DNA of 64,000 nucleotides from Pseudomonas sp. Irchel s3b2. Lineage in GTDB: Bacteria; Pseudomonadota; Gammaproteobacteria; Pseudomonadales; Pseudomonadaceae. The stretch is taken from positions 50,146 to 114,145 of the forward strand of contig NZ_FYEB01000017.1 in the NCBI RefSeq assembly GCF_900187445.1, written 5' to 3'. A program made the position numbers and the translations under genes. Below the pieces are notes generated by a model, which saw only the letters and a program-made list of their open reading frames with translations, did not search any database and was not told the origin of the DNA. Numbering within the stretch: position 1 is the first letter of the stretch; every line of letters starts with the position of its first letter. This document shows, piece by piece, positions 8,265 to 16,613 of this stretch.

Positions 8265-9307
8265 AGCGTCGCCATATCGATCACGAAGCGGTACTTCACG
8301 TCACCGGCAATCATGCGAGTGTAAGCCTCGTTGATCTGGCGGATGTCGAGCATTTCGATGTCGCAGGTGATGCCGTGTTCGGCGCAGAAATCCAGCACTT
8401 CCTGGGTTTCGGCGATGCCGCCGATAAGGGAACCTGCCAGTACCCGGCGACCCAATATCAGTTTGGCAGCGTGAACCGGTGGATCGATCGGCTCGACCAA
8501 GCCCACCAGAATGTGTACGCCATCGAAACGCAGGGTATCGAGGTAGGGATTGAGGTCGTGCTGCACCGGAATGGTGTCCAGCAGGAAGTCGAAATGTCCT
8601 GCGGCGGCTTTCATCTGTTCTGCGTCGGTGGACACGATCACGTGGTCCGCGCCTTGACGACGACCTTCTTCAGCCTTGCTCGCCGAGCGGGTGAACAGCG
8701 TCACTTCAGCGCCCATTGCCTTGGCGAACTTGATGCCCATGTGACCGAGGCCACCCATGCCGAGAATCCCGACCTTGTCGCCCGCCTTAACGCCGTAGTG
8801 CTTGAGCGGCGAGTAGGTGGTGATGCCGGCGCACAGAATCGGCGCGGCGCTGGCCGGATCGAGTTTCTCCGGGATACGCACGACAAAATGCTCGCTGACC
8901 ACGATGCTGTCGGAGTAACCGCCCATGGTGTTGCTGCCATCGACCCGGTCCGGGGTGGCATACGTCATGGTCGGACCTTCGAGGCAGTATTGCTCCAGAT
9001 CCGCCTTGCAGGCTTCGCAGTGGCGGCACGAGTCGACCATGCAACCGACGCCGACCAGATCGCCGACTTTGTGTTGGGTAACATTCGCACCGACGGCGGT
9101 GACTTTTCCGACGATCTCGTGGCCGGGCATCAGTGGGTAAACCGCAATGCCCCACTCGTTGCGTGCCTGATGGATGTCGGAATGGCAGACGCCGCAGTAG
9201 AGAATCTCGATCGCAACGTCGTCGGCCCGTGGGCTGCGGCGTTCGAATTTCATCGGGGCGAGGGGAGTGGTGGCTGACTGAGCGGCGTATCCGATGGCGG
9301 TGTACAT
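8255..9307 (-). CDS. Zinc-dependent alcohol/aldehyde dehydrogenase (YahK-like)
   Basis: A 350-residue medium-chain dehydrogenase that probably interconverts aldehydes and alcohols with NAD(P)H. Catalytic zinc ligands are in CGVCHSDIHQ and in the PGHE region, and the structural-zinc lobe has four cysteines in GCMVDSCRHCEACKADLEQYC (about residues 92-112). The nucleotide-binding fold shows GILGMGGLGHMGIKFA. The start MYTAIGYAAQ (ATG at 9307) is the usual N-terminus of this family. It is divergent from an AraC-type regulator, an arrangement like yqhC/yqhD of E. coli, so an aldehyde-defence role is plausible. Confidence 0.88.
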   Translation of the reverse strand: MYTAIGYAAQSATTPLAPMKFERRSPRADDVAIEILYCGVCHSDIHQARNEWGIAVYPLMPGHEIVGKVTAVGANVTQHKVGDLVGVGCMVDSCRHCEACKADLEQYCLEGPTMTYATPDRVDGSNTMGGYSDSIVVSEHFVVRIPEKLDPASAAPILCAGITTYSPLKHYGVKAGDKVGILGMGGLGHMGIKFAKAMGAEVTLFTRSASKAEEGRRQGADHVIVSTDAEQMKAAAGHFDFLLDTIPVQHDLNPYLDTLRFDGVHILVGLVEPIDPPVHAAKLILGRRVLAGSLIGGIAETQEVLDFCAEHGITCDIEMLDIRQINEAYTRMIAGDVKYRFVIDMATLKV

Positions 9308-9381
9308 GGTGAACCTCGCAAAAGCAGTGACAGGTGAGGCGAGCCATTCTGGGCGCCGCACGGGTGACCGGCCATGGCGAT

Positions 9382-9410
9382 TCCTCCGGGTGTCATGCCT
9401 AATCCTCCGG
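9382..9410. promoter_or_regulatory. Direct repeat TCCTCCGG, 21-bp period (candidate AraC-type operator)
   Basis: TCCTCCGG occurs at 9382-9389 and 9403-9410, exactly two helical turns apart, in the divergent region between the dehydrogenase and the AraC-type gene. AraC-family proteins commonly bind direct repeats at this spacing. The regulator assignment is inferred from position. Confidence 0.45.
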
Positions 9411-9498
9411 CTTACACCGTTGATTGGTCGAATTGGCGTTCAGACCTGCGATGATGCTTTCATCCCTTTTTCGCGACTTTTTTTGTGAAGAGCTCCTC

Positions 9499-10389
9499 AT
9501 GTTGTTGACCCGTCATCTCGATGCCAACGCCACTCTGGTTTCGCTGATCCAGCCGCTGACCATTCGCGATGGTTTCGCGCCCACCGCATTGCCGGGGGTG
9601 CAGGTTTTGCGCGCCAGTTGTGATGTCGCCCGTGGTCCGCAAATCTACGAGCCGAGCCTGGTCATCATCGCCCAAGGCAGCAAGTTGGCGTATCTGGGCC
9701 CGCGTACGCTGGAATACGGCGCCGGGCATTACCTGATTCAGGCGTTACCGGTACCCTTCGAATGCGAGACGTTTTCGGCGCCGGATGGCCCGATGCTCGG
9801 CGTCTCCATCGCCATTGACCGGGTAATGCTCGGTGAATTGGTATTGGCCATGGGGCTGTCGCCGGGGCGCACGGTTCCCGCACAGACGCCCGAGTCCATG
9901 ACCTCGGCGGTGCTCGACGATGCCATGCGCGGTTGCGTGGAACGGTTGTTGCGCTGCCTGCACGATCCACTGGAATGCCAGATCATGGGCCCGGCGCGCT
10001 TGCGTGAATTGTTGTTCGTGGCGTTGCGGGGGCCGCAAGCCGATGTATTGCGCGCGTTGGTGGAACAACAGGGGCAGTTCGCCCGGATCGCGGCGTCCCT
10101 GAGCCATCTGCATGCCCATTACACCGAGCCGCTGAACGTCGAGACCCTGGCCAGTTGCGCGAACATGAGTGCGTCGACGTTTCATGAGCATTTCAAACGC
10201 AGCACCTTGTTGTCGCCGGTGCAGTATTTGAAGCGTTTGCGTTTGCTCAGGGCTCAGCAGTTGTTGCTGGGCGAAGGACTGGGCGTGGCCCAGGTGGCGC
10301 ATCGGGTGGGGTATCAAAGTACGTCGCAGTTCAGCCGCGAGTACAAACGCTACTTTGAGCGCAATCCTGGGGATGAGCGGGCTGCTTGA
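9499..10389 (+). CDS. AraC-family transcriptional regulator
   Basis: The 296-residue protein has the N-terminal AraC_N-type ligand domain (PSLVIIAQGSKLAYLG, then YGAGHYLIQALPVPFE) and two C-terminal helix-turn-helix units (VETLASCANMSASTFHEHFKR and VAQVAHRVGYQSTSQFSREYKR, about residues 205-290). The ATG at 9499 follows GAAGAGCTCCTC; an upstream extension of 25 codons is possible but less typical. Regulators of this subtype are often paired with an oxidoreductase that they control, here the divergent zinc dehydrogenase. The ligand is unknown. Confidence 0.87.
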   Translation: MLLTRHLDANATLVSLIQPLTIRDGFAPTALPGVQVLRASCDVARGPQIYEPSLVIIAQGSKLAYLGPRTLEYGAGHYLIQALPVPFECETFSAPDGPMLGVSIAIDRVMLGELVLAMGLSPGRTVPAQTPESMTSAVLDDAMRGCVERLLRCLHDPLECQIMGPARLRELLFVALRGPQADVLRALVEQQGQFARIAASLSHLHAHYTEPLNVETLASCANMSASTFHEHFKRSTLLSPVQYLKRLRLLRAQQLLLGEGLGVAQVAHRVGYQSTSQFSREYKRYFERNPGDERAA

Positions 10390-10411
10390 TGTCTGGCACC
10401 GCTTCGCGGTG

Positions 10412-10503
10412 TTCGCGGGCAAGTCGGATCGCCGCACCGCTCGCTCCTACAGGGTTTTGTGAATGACACATCACCGTAGGAGCGAGGCTTGCCCGCGAAG
10501 GCG
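10412..10503. repeat. Paired REP-type repeat with an alternative arm
   Basis: The left copy (10412-10451) carries the variant core AAGTCGGATCGCCGCACCGC before CTCGCTCCTACAG. The right copy (10476-10503) is the usual GTAGGAGCGAGGCTTGCCCGCGAA. The same mixed pair occurs at 24881-24986. It separates two convergent genes. Confidence 0.8.
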
Positions 10504-10542
10504 TCCTTGAAGATTACGCCCGCTGTAACTTTCATCGGGCAA

Positions 10543-10571
10543 CAAAAAGGCCCCCATTTCGGGAGCCTTTG
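10543..10571 (-). terminator. Rho-independent terminator after etfD
   Basis: On the minus strand AAAGGCTCCC pairs with GGGGGCCTTT around the loop GAAAT, followed by TTGTTG. It lies 18 bases beyond the etfD stop codon. Confidence 0.7.
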
Positions 10572-10588
10572 TTGTTCAGCGATTCGAC

Positions 10589-12253
10589 TTACATGTTCGG
10601 GTAAGTCGGGCCGCCAGAGCCTTCTGGCGCCACCCAGGTGATGTTCTGTGCAGGGTCCTTGATGTCGCAGGTCTTGCAGTGAACGCAGTTCTGGGCGTTG
10701 ATCTGGAAGCGCTTTTCGCCGTCTTCCTGGGTCACCACTTCGTAAACACCGGCCGGGCAGTAACGCTGGGCAGGTTCATCGTACAGCGGCAGGTTCTTGG
10801 CGATCGGAATGCTCGCGTCGGCCAGCTTCAAGTGGCAAGGCTGTTCTTCTTCGTGGTTGGTCCCAGAGATGAACACCGAACTGAGTTTATCGAAGCTGAT
10901 CTTGCCGTCCGGTTTCGGGTAGTCGATCTTCTTGCAGTCTGCCGCCAGTTTCAGGCAAGCGTAATCCGGCTTGGTGTCGTGCAGAGTGAACGGCAGTTTG
11001 CCGCCGAAGATGTTCTGGTCGAGCCAGTTGAAACCGGCACCGATGATCGGGCCGAACTTGTGCATCGCCGGGCCGAAGTTGCGGCTGGCGAACAGTTCGT
11101 CGTAGAGCCAGCTCTTCTTGAACGCGTCGACGTAAGTGGTCAGCTCTTGCGTGCCGTCCTGCTCGGCAAACAGCGCGTCGGCCACGGCGTCAGCGGCGAG
11201 CATGCCGGACTTCATCGCCGTGTGGCTGCCTTTGATCTTGGCGAAGTTCAGCGTGCCGAGGTCGCAACCGATCAGCGCGCCGCCCTTGAAGACCATTTTC
11301 GGCAACGAGTTCAAGCCGCCTTTGCTGATAGCACGCGCGCCGTAGCTGATGCGCTTGCCGCCTTCAAGGTATTGCTTGAGCACCGGGTGATGCTTGAGGC
11401 GCTGGAACTCGTCGAACGGCGACAGGAAGGTGTTGCTGTAGGAAAGGTCGACGATCAGGCCGACGACCACCTGGTTGTTTTCCAGGTGATAGAGGAACGA
11501 GCCGCCAGTGTTCTCGGTGCCCATGATGTCCAGCGGCCAACCGGCGGTGTGGACCACCAGGCCTGGCTGGTGCTTGGCCGGGTCGATTTCCCAGATTTCT
11601 TTCAGACCGATGCCGTAATGCTGGGCGTCAGCCTCGCTGTCGAGGTTGAAACGCTTGATCAGTTGCTTGCCAATATGGCCACGGCAACCTTCGGCGAACA
11701 GCGTGTACTTGGCACGCAGTTCCATGCCCGGGGTGTACAGGCCTTCTTTCGGATTGCCTTCGCGATCAACGCCCAGATCGCCGGTGATGATTCCGCGAAC
11801 CACGCCGTTCTCGTCGAACAGCGCTTCCTGGGCGGCGAAGCCCGGGTAGATTTCCACGCCCAGGTTCTCGGCCTGCTGGGCCAGCCAGCGGCACAGGTTG
11901 CCCAGGGAGATGATGTAGTTGCCTTCGTTGTGCATGGTCTTGGGCACAAAGAAGTCAGGAATCTTCTGCGCGCTGTCGGCGTTCTTGAGCACGAAGATGT
12001 CATCGCGCGTGACTGGCGTATTCAGCGGCGCGCCGAGTTCTTTCCAGTCCGGGAACAATTCGTTCAGGGCCCGTGGTTCGAACACGGCACCGGACAGGAT
12101 GTGAGCGCCGACTTCGGAGCCTTTTTCGACCACGCAGACGCTGATTTCCTTACCGGCTTCGGCGGCCTTCTGCTTCAAACGGCAGGCGGCGGACAGGCCA
12201 GCGGGGCCGGCACCGACGATGACCACGTCGAATTCCATGTATTCGCGTTCCAC
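10589..12253 (-). CDS. etfD: Electron-transfer flavoprotein:ubiquinone oxidoreductase
   Basis: It passes electrons from reduced electron-transfer flavoprotein to ubiquinone at the membrane and so links acyl-CoA and other dehydrogenases to respiration. The 554-residue protein starts with the FAD dinucleotide fold VVIVGAGPAGLSAACRL. It ends with the [4Fe-4S] cluster region: CPAGVYEV, then CVHCKTCDIKDPAQNI, four cysteines in total. Length and both cofactor sites are complete. It is divergent from etfBA, its electron donor, across a 546-base region with a PsrA-like operator. Confidence 0.95.
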   Translation of the reverse strand: MEREYMEFDVVIVGAGPAGLSAACRLKQKAAEAGKEISVCVVEKGSEVGAHILSGAVFEPRALNELFPDWKELGAPLNTPVTRDDIFVLKNADSAQKIPDFFVPKTMHNEGNYIISLGNLCRWLAQQAENLGVEIYPGFAAQEALFDENGVVRGIITGDLGVDREGNPKEGLYTPGMELRAKYTLFAEGCRGHIGKQLIKRFNLDSEADAQHYGIGLKEIWEIDPAKHQPGLVVHTAGWPLDIMGTENTGGSFLYHLENNQVVVGLIVDLSYSNTFLSPFDEFQRLKHHPVLKQYLEGGKRISYGARAISKGGLNSLPKMVFKGGALIGCDLGTLNFAKIKGSHTAMKSGMLAADAVADALFAEQDGTQELTTYVDAFKKSWLYDELFASRNFGPAMHKFGPIIGAGFNWLDQNIFGGKLPFTLHDTKPDYACLKLAADCKKIDYPKPDGKISFDKLSSVFISGTNHEEEQPCHLKLADASIPIAKNLPLYDEPAQRYCPAGVYEVVTQEDGEKRFQINAQNCVHCKTCDIKDPAQNITWVAPEGSGGPTYPNM

Positions 12254-12409
12254 AGGCTATCTCCTACTCAAGGCTCAACAGTTTTTTTCTAATTGGAGGT
12301 TTGGCGTTGCATCCATTATTTCCTCCGGCAAACGCCGAAAGGGACAATGGATGACCCACCTTTCTCTCTAGGTGGCGCATTATATCTACACCACTCCTAG
12401 CGTCCAATA

Positions 12410-12423
12410 CAAACGTTTGTTTG
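12410..12423. promoter_or_regulatory. PsrA-like operator
   Basis: CAAACGTTTGTTTG fits the published PsrA pattern [C/G]AAAC-N2-4-GTTT[G/C], here with a four-base spacer. It also contains the palindrome CAAACGTTTG. PsrA is the long-chain fatty-acid-responsive TetR-type repressor of beta-oxidation in pseudomonads, and ETF genes are reported members of its regulon in P. aeruginosa. Placement between etfD and etfBA could control both. Confidence 0.55.
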
Positions 12424-12552
12424 AATTGGCTCAAAGCCAGAGAAATCAAAGTCACGCGGCTTATGAACGGCTATTTTGCCGTATTGACCGGAATAGGCGT
12501 TCCGGTCAAGATACGGGCGGTTTTGCGCTCGCCGTAGGCTGACTGTTGGTTT

Positions 12553-12730
12553 CAAGAGCACCTCTAAAGACAGGGCGATGGCAATATAAGGTGATGCGCA
12601 GTGCAGGTTAGGCGTGCAGTTTACACGCCGTGATAATGAATGACTCGTGGGTCACCACTGACGAACGGTTATCAGCCTCGTGAGCAATGTTCACCCGATA
12701 CACCTGCCAGCGTTTTTAGAGGTGCCCTTG
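12553..12730. repeat. Structured 178-bp segment in the etfBA leader
   Basis: Terminal inverted arms CAAGAGCACCTCTAAA (12553-12568) and TTTAGAGGTGCCCTTG (12715-12730) pair with one mismatch. Inside lie smaller complementary blocks: GCAGGT/ACCTGC (12603, 12702), GGCGTG/CACGCC (12611, 12624) and TGATAA/TTATCA (12631, 12669). It may be a MITE-like insertion or an RNA leader structure of etfBA. Confidence 0.5.
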
Positions 12731-12799
12731 CGCCGATGAGCATCAACCGCCAGGTTCGCCTAGGCGACTTTCTTTTCACCGGAGAGTAACGAGGAATCC

Positions 12800-13549
12800 A
12801 TGAAGGTTCTTGTAGCTGTCAAACGCGTTGTGGATTACAACGTCAAGGTTCGTGTCAAGGCGGACAATTCCGGCGTCGACCTCGCTAACGTCAAGATGTC
12901 GATGAACCCGTTCTGCGAAATCGCAGTGGAAGAAGCCGTACGTCTGAAAGAGAAAGGCGTTGCGACTGAAATCGTCGTCGTCTCCATCGGCCCGTCCACC
13001 GCTCAAGAGCAACTGCGCACCGCGCTGGCTCTGGGTGCCGACCGCGCCATCCTCGTCGAATCCGCTGAAGATCTGACTTCCCTGGCCGTTGCCAAGTTGT
13101 TGAAAGCTGTTGTCGACAAGGAACAGCCTCAGCTGGTGATCCTCGGCAAACAAGCCATCGACAGCGACAACAACCAGACTGGCCAGATGCTCGCTGCATT
13201 GAGCGGTTACGGTCAGGGTACGTTCGCTTCGAAAGTCGAAGTCAGCGGCGATACCGTTGCCGTGACCCGCGAAATCGACGGCGGCGCGCAGACGGTTTCC
13301 CTGAAACTGCCGGCCATCGTCACCACCGACCTGCGTTTGAACGAGCCGCGCTACGCGTCTCTGCCAAACATCATGAAAGCCAAGAAGAAGCCTCTCGAAG
13401 TGCTGACTCCGGACGCTTTGGGCGTTTCCACCGCCTCCACCAACAAGACCCTGAAAGTCGAAGCGCCGGCTGCACGCAGCGCAGGTATCAAGGTCAAGTC
13501 GGTGGCTGAACTGGTCGAGAAACTGAAAAACGAAGCGAAGGTAATCTAA
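12800..13549 (+). CDS. etfB: Electron-transfer flavoprotein beta subunit
   Basis: The small ETF subunit binds AMP and recruits the partner dehydrogenases. The 249-residue protein has the family start MKVLVAVKRVVDYNVKVRV. It contains the ETF-beta signature segment KLPAIVTTDLRLNEPRYASL, with the nearby recognition-loop region ending in NIMKAKKKPLEV. CGAGGAATCC gives the ribosome site. etfA follows after two bases. Confidence 0.96.
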   Translation: MKVLVAVKRVVDYNVKVRVKADNSGVDLANVKMSMNPFCEIAVEEAVRLKEKGVATEIVVVSIGPSTAQEQLRTALALGADRAILVESAEDLTSLAVAKLLKAVVDKEQPQLVILGKQAIDSDNNQTGQMLAALSGYGQGTFASKVEVSGDTVAVTREIDGGAQTVSLKLPAIVTTDLRLNEPRYASLPNIMKAKKKPLEVLTPDALGVSTASTNKTLKVEAPAARSAGIKVKSVAELVEKLKNEAKVI

Positions 13550-13551
13550 TC

Positions 13552-14481
13552 ATGACTATCTTGGTAATCGCTGAACACGACAACAAAGTGCTGGCCCCGG
13601 CCACGCTGAATACCGTTGCTGCTGCCGCCAAGATCGGTGGCGACATCCACGTTCTGGTTGCAGGCCAGGGCGCTGGCGCCGTGGCTGAAGCCGCTGCGAA
13701 AATCGCTGGCGTGAGCAAAGTCCTGTCTGCTGACAATGCTGCTTACGCGCATCAGCTGCCGGAAAACGTTGCTCCGCTGGTTGCAGAGCTGGGTAAGGCT
13801 TACAGCCACATCCTGGCCGCCGCCACTTCGAACGGCAAAAACATCCTGCCGCGCGTTGCCGCGTCCCTGGACGTTGACCAGATATCCGAGATCATCTCGG
13901 TCGAAAGCGCTGATACCTTCAAGCGCCCGATCTACGCCGGTAACGCCATTGCTACCGTACAGTCCAACGCTGCGGTCAAAGTGATCACCGTGCGTGCCAC
14001 CGGTTTCGACCCGGTTGCCGCTGAAGGTGGTTCGGCTGCCGTTGAAGCCGTTGCCGCTGCCCACGACGCTGGCACTTCCAGCTTCGTTGGCGAAGAGCTG
14101 GCCAAGTCCGATCGTCCGGAACTGACCGCTGCCAAAATCGTCGTTTCCGGCGGTCGCGGCATGCAGAACGGCGACAACTTCAAACACCTGTACGCCCTGG
14201 CCGACAAGCTGGGCGCTGCCGTCGGTGCTTCCCGCGCCGCGGTCGACGCAGGTTTTGTACCCAACGACATGCAGGTCGGTCAGACCGGCAAGATCGTTGC
14301 GCCACAGCTGTACATCGCCGTCGGTATTTCCGGCGCGATCCAGCACCTGGCCGGCATGAAAGACTCCAAAGTGATCGTTGCGATCAACAAGGACGAAGAA
14401 GCGCCGATCTTCCAGGTGGCCGATTACGGCCTGGTGGCGGACCTGTTCGAAGCCATCCCTGAGTTCGAGAAGCTGGTCTAA
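13552..14481 (+). CDS. etfA: Electron-transfer flavoprotein alpha subunit
   Basis: This is the FAD-carrying subunit of the soluble electron carrier that feeds EtfD. The 309-residue protein has an N-terminal ETF domain (ILVIAEHDNKVLAPATL) and the C-terminal FAD domain: VVSGGRGMQNG, GASRAAVDAGF, VGQTGKIVAPQLYIAVGISG and INKDEEAPIFQVADYG. Its start lies two bases after the etfB stop, so expression is coupled. A strong terminator follows. Confidence 0.96.
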   Translation: MTILVIAEHDNKVLAPATLNTVAAAAKIGGDIHVLVAGQGAGAVAEAAAKIAGVSKVLSADNAAYAHQLPENVAPLVAELGKAYSHILAAATSNGKNILPRVAASLDVDQISEIISVESADTFKRPIYAGNAIATVQSNAAVKVITVRATGFDPVAAEGGSAAVEAVAAAHDAGTSSFVGEELAKSDRPELTAAKIVVSGGRGMQNGDNFKHLYALADKLGAAVGASRAAVDAGFVPNDMQVGQTGKIVAPQLYIAVGISGAIQHLAGMKDSKVIVAINKDEEAPIFQVADYGLVADLFEAIPEFEKLV

Positions 14482-14499
14482 TCCGGCAGCTTGACTTAT

Positions 14500-14533
14500 A
14501 AAGAGCCCGGCCTTTTGGTCGGGCTTTTTTTTG
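14500..14533 (+). terminator. Rho-independent terminator after etfA
   Basis: The stem GAGCCCGGCC/GGTCGGGCTTT with a short loop is followed by eight T residues. It ends the etfBA transcript. Confidence 0.85.
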
Positions 14534-14566
14534 TTCTTCTGTAGGGTTTGAGTGGAGTGTTTCGCC

Positions 14567-15403
14567 ATGGATTTACGCCGCGTGTGTGGCTGGTCATTGC
14601 TGCTGGGGCTGACGTTGCTGCCGACGCTGTCCATCGCCGCGGGTAAATGCGAGCGGCTGGTGGTGACCGGTAGCCCGGACGCACCGCCGTACCTGTGGCA
14701 AGACCCGCAAAATCCCAAGTACCTGATAGGCGCCAGCGCTGATCTGTTGCAGCACGTGGCGGGGGAGTTGGGGATCAAGGTCGAGCTGCTTTACGCCGGC
14801 AAACGCTCCCAGGCCCTGGACGAAGTGCGCAGCGGGCGGATGGACATGCTGGCCGATGCGCCGTTGATGGTCAGTGAGCTGGAAAATCTGGATTACATCC
14901 ATCCACCGCTGCTGGAAAACAATTACCTGGTCTGGACCCGCAACGACTCGTTGCTGGTCTACAACGAAGCGCAGGACCTGCACGATCATCCCGGCGCGTT
15001 GTCGGAAAAGGCTCGAGTGACTCCGGCATTCGGCACTTTCGCCGAGCAGCAATTGACCCTTGTGCGCACACCCAATCTGACCCAGGCCTTTCAGAAATTG
15101 CTGCTGAACGAGGTGGAATTTGTCCTCGCCGGACGCTACTCGGGCATGGCCATGGTGCAAACGCTGGGGATGGCCGATGACTTGATGGCCCACCCACAAC
15201 CCATCGACAAACCCGGCCTGTATCTCGCGGTTTCCCATAACTCTGCCTGCAACGATCCTTGGTTGCGCGGACAGCTGGCCAAAAAGATGACAGAATTGCC
15301 CGCGTCCGGACTGACAGAAGCTGCGCTGCTGCGCAATATCGAGCGTTGGAAAGCGCAACTCTCACAACCGCAGCCACAACCTGTCAGTACCCCAAAACAG
15401 TAG
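14567..15403 (+). CDS. Periplasmic solute-binding protein, family 3
   Basis: A 278-residue exported protein. Residues 1-24 form a signal peptide (LLLGLTLLPTLSIAAG), followed by a SBP_bac_3 fold: VTGSPDAPPYLWQDP at the ligand site, then AGKRSQALDEVRSGRMDMLAD. No ABC permease or ATPase is nearby. Instead it is followed after nine bases by two lipoprotein genes, so a sensing or envelope role is as likely as nutrient uptake. The ligand is not predictable. The ATG at 14567 is chosen over an in-frame GTG at 14552 because the signal peptide then begins normally. Confidence 0.8.
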   Translation: MDLRRVCGWSLLLGLTLLPTLSIAAGKCERLVVTGSPDAPPYLWQDPQNPKYLIGASADLLQHVAGELGIKVELLYAGKRSQALDEVRSGRMDMLADAPLMVSELENLDYIHPPLLENNYLVWTRNDSLLVYNEAQDLHDHPGALSEKARVTPAFGTFAEQQLTLVRTPNLTQAFQKLLLNEVEFVLAGRYSGMAMVQTLGMADDLMAHPQPIDKPGLYLAVSHNSACNDPWLRGQLAKKMTELPASGLTEAALLRNIERWKAQLSQPQPQPVSTPKQ

Positions 15404-15412
15404 GGATTTTTA

Positions 15413-15769
15413 GTGAGTATTCGACCTCTTTTCGCTGCCCTGGCCGTTCTGGCTCTGGCGGGTTGTGCAGCCGATCCGGCGCCGAATGAACAAATACGCC
15501 TGACCGAACAGGCCCTCGAACAAGCCAAGGCCGTGGGTGCTACCGCCGACGAAGTGCCGGAGCTGAAACTGGCCGAAGACAAGTTCAAGCGTGCCAAGGG
15601 CAACATGGCCGACCAGTCCTTCAAGAATGCGCGCATGCGGGCCGAGCAGGCCGAGCTGGACGCGCGTCTGGCCGAAGCCCGGGTTCTGACCCTCAAGAGC
15701 GAGGAGCAGTTGAACGTGCTCAATACCCGCATCACTCGCCTGCGCAAGCAACTGGGAGATGCCCAATGA
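15413..15769 (+). CDS. DUF4398-domain lipoprotein
   Basis: A 118-residue lipoprotein with lipobox LALAGC (cysteine about residue 18) and one long alpha-helical, probably coiled-coil DUF4398 domain rich in Ala, Glu and Lys (EQALEQAKAVGA to NVLNTRITRLRKQL). Translation begins at GTG (15413). Its end overlaps the next start by four bases (ATGA), showing tight coupling to the OmpA-type lipoprotein. The residue after the lipid cysteine is alanine, so the outer membrane is the expected location. The function is unknown. Confidence 0.85.
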   Translation: MSIRPLFAALAVLALAGCAADPAPNEQIRLTEQALEQAKAVGATADEVPELKLAEDKFKRAKGNMADQSFKNARMRAEQAELDARLAEARVLTLKSEEQLNVLNTRITRLRKQLGDAQ

Positions 15770-16578
15770 GCCTGAAGACCAAAGCACTCGGCGGCTTGAT
15801 CCTGGCCGGCTGCGCAAGCCTTTATGGCTGCGCTGGCCAACACAGCGAAGCCGCAATCCAGCAGGCAGGCACCGACTTCCAGAAGGTCAAGGAAGACTCC
15901 AACGTGCTGCGCATTGCGCCCAAAGACGTGATCCGTGCCGGCGAGTCCCTGGCCCGCGCCGATCGTCTGTCCAGCTACTGGGGCAGCGGTTCGGACGTGG
16001 TGCATTACGCCTACCTGAGCCGGCGCTACAGTGAAATTGCCCGGGAACACACCAATCAAGTGCTCAACGAGGAACGCGCGACGAAGCTCGAACTCGAGCG
16101 TCAGCGCCTGCAGTTGGCCCTGCGTGAGTCCAAGTTGCTCAGCGTGCAGCAGCAGGGCAAGTGGCTCGAAGAGCAGATTGTGGCATTGGCGACTACCCAA
16201 ACCGACCGTGGTCTGGTGATGACCTTGGGTGATGTGCTGTTCGATACCGGTGAAGCAGAGCTGAAAAGCTCGGCAAACCGTGTGGTGCTGAAGATCGTCC
16301 AGTTCTTGCAGCTCAACCCCAAGCGCGTGGTGCGGATCGAGGGCTATACCGACAGCACCGGCGGTAAACAGGAAAACCTCAAGCTGTCCCGTGACCGTGC
16401 GCAATCGGTGGCAGATGTGCTGATGGACCTGGGCATCGACGACAAACGTATCAAAGTCGAAGGCTACGGCGATGAATACCCGGTGGACGTGAACGCTTCC
16501 GAGCGCGGTCGTGCGCAGAACCGTCGGGTGGAAATTGTGTTCTCCGACGAAAAAGGCCAGCTCGGCGCCACTCGCTAA
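15766..16578 (+). CDS. DUF4398-OmpA peptidoglycan-binding lipoprotein
   Basis: This 270-residue protein has a lipobox (LILAGC, cysteine about residue 17) and an N-terminal helical DUF4398 domain to about residue 130. A C-terminal OmpA domain (about 150-260) follows, with IEGYTDSTGG and LSRDRAQSVADVL, which carry the aspartate and arginine that hold diaminopimelate, and GRAQNRRVEIVF at its end. It should tie the outer membrane to peptidoglycan. It shares the DUF4398 fold with the gene just before it, so the two may pair as coiled coils. Confidence 0.88.
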   Translation: MSLKTKALGGLILAGCASLYGCAGQHSEAAIQQAGTDFQKVKEDSNVLRIAPKDVIRAGESLARADRLSSYWGSGSDVVHYAYLSRRYSEIAREHTNQVLNEERATKLELERQRLQLALRESKLLSVQQQGKWLEEQIVALATTQTDRGLVMTLGDVLFDTGEAELKSSANRVVLKIVQFLQLNPKRVVRIEGYTDSTGGKQENLKLSRDRAQSVADVLMDLGIDDKRIKVEGYGDEYPVDVNASERGRAQNRRVEIVFSDEKGQLGATR

Positions 16579-16613
16579 GGGTTATCGGAAAAGGCAGGTG
16601 ACGTCCGAAATCC

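Larger units (their letters stand above)
12254..12799. other. Divergent etfD/etfBA intergenic region
   Basis: The 546 bases hold no credible gene. They contain a PsrA-like site (12410-12423), a structured inverted-repeat segment (12553-12730) and, nearer etfD, complementary segments CATCCATT (about 12310) and AATGGATG (about 12345) that could form a hairpin in the etfD leader. Both transcripts must start here. Confidence 0.6.

Noticed and set aside
10679..12292. Long open frame opposite etfD
   Set aside because: It is the antisense shadow of a strongly recognised GC-rich gene and shows no domain. The same applies to the long frames opposite the sulfatase-like gene, tyrA-aroA, gyrA, pheA/hisC and pap.
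14552..14566. Upstream GTG start for the solute-binding protein
   Set aside because: It adds five residues before a normal signal peptide without a better ribosome site.
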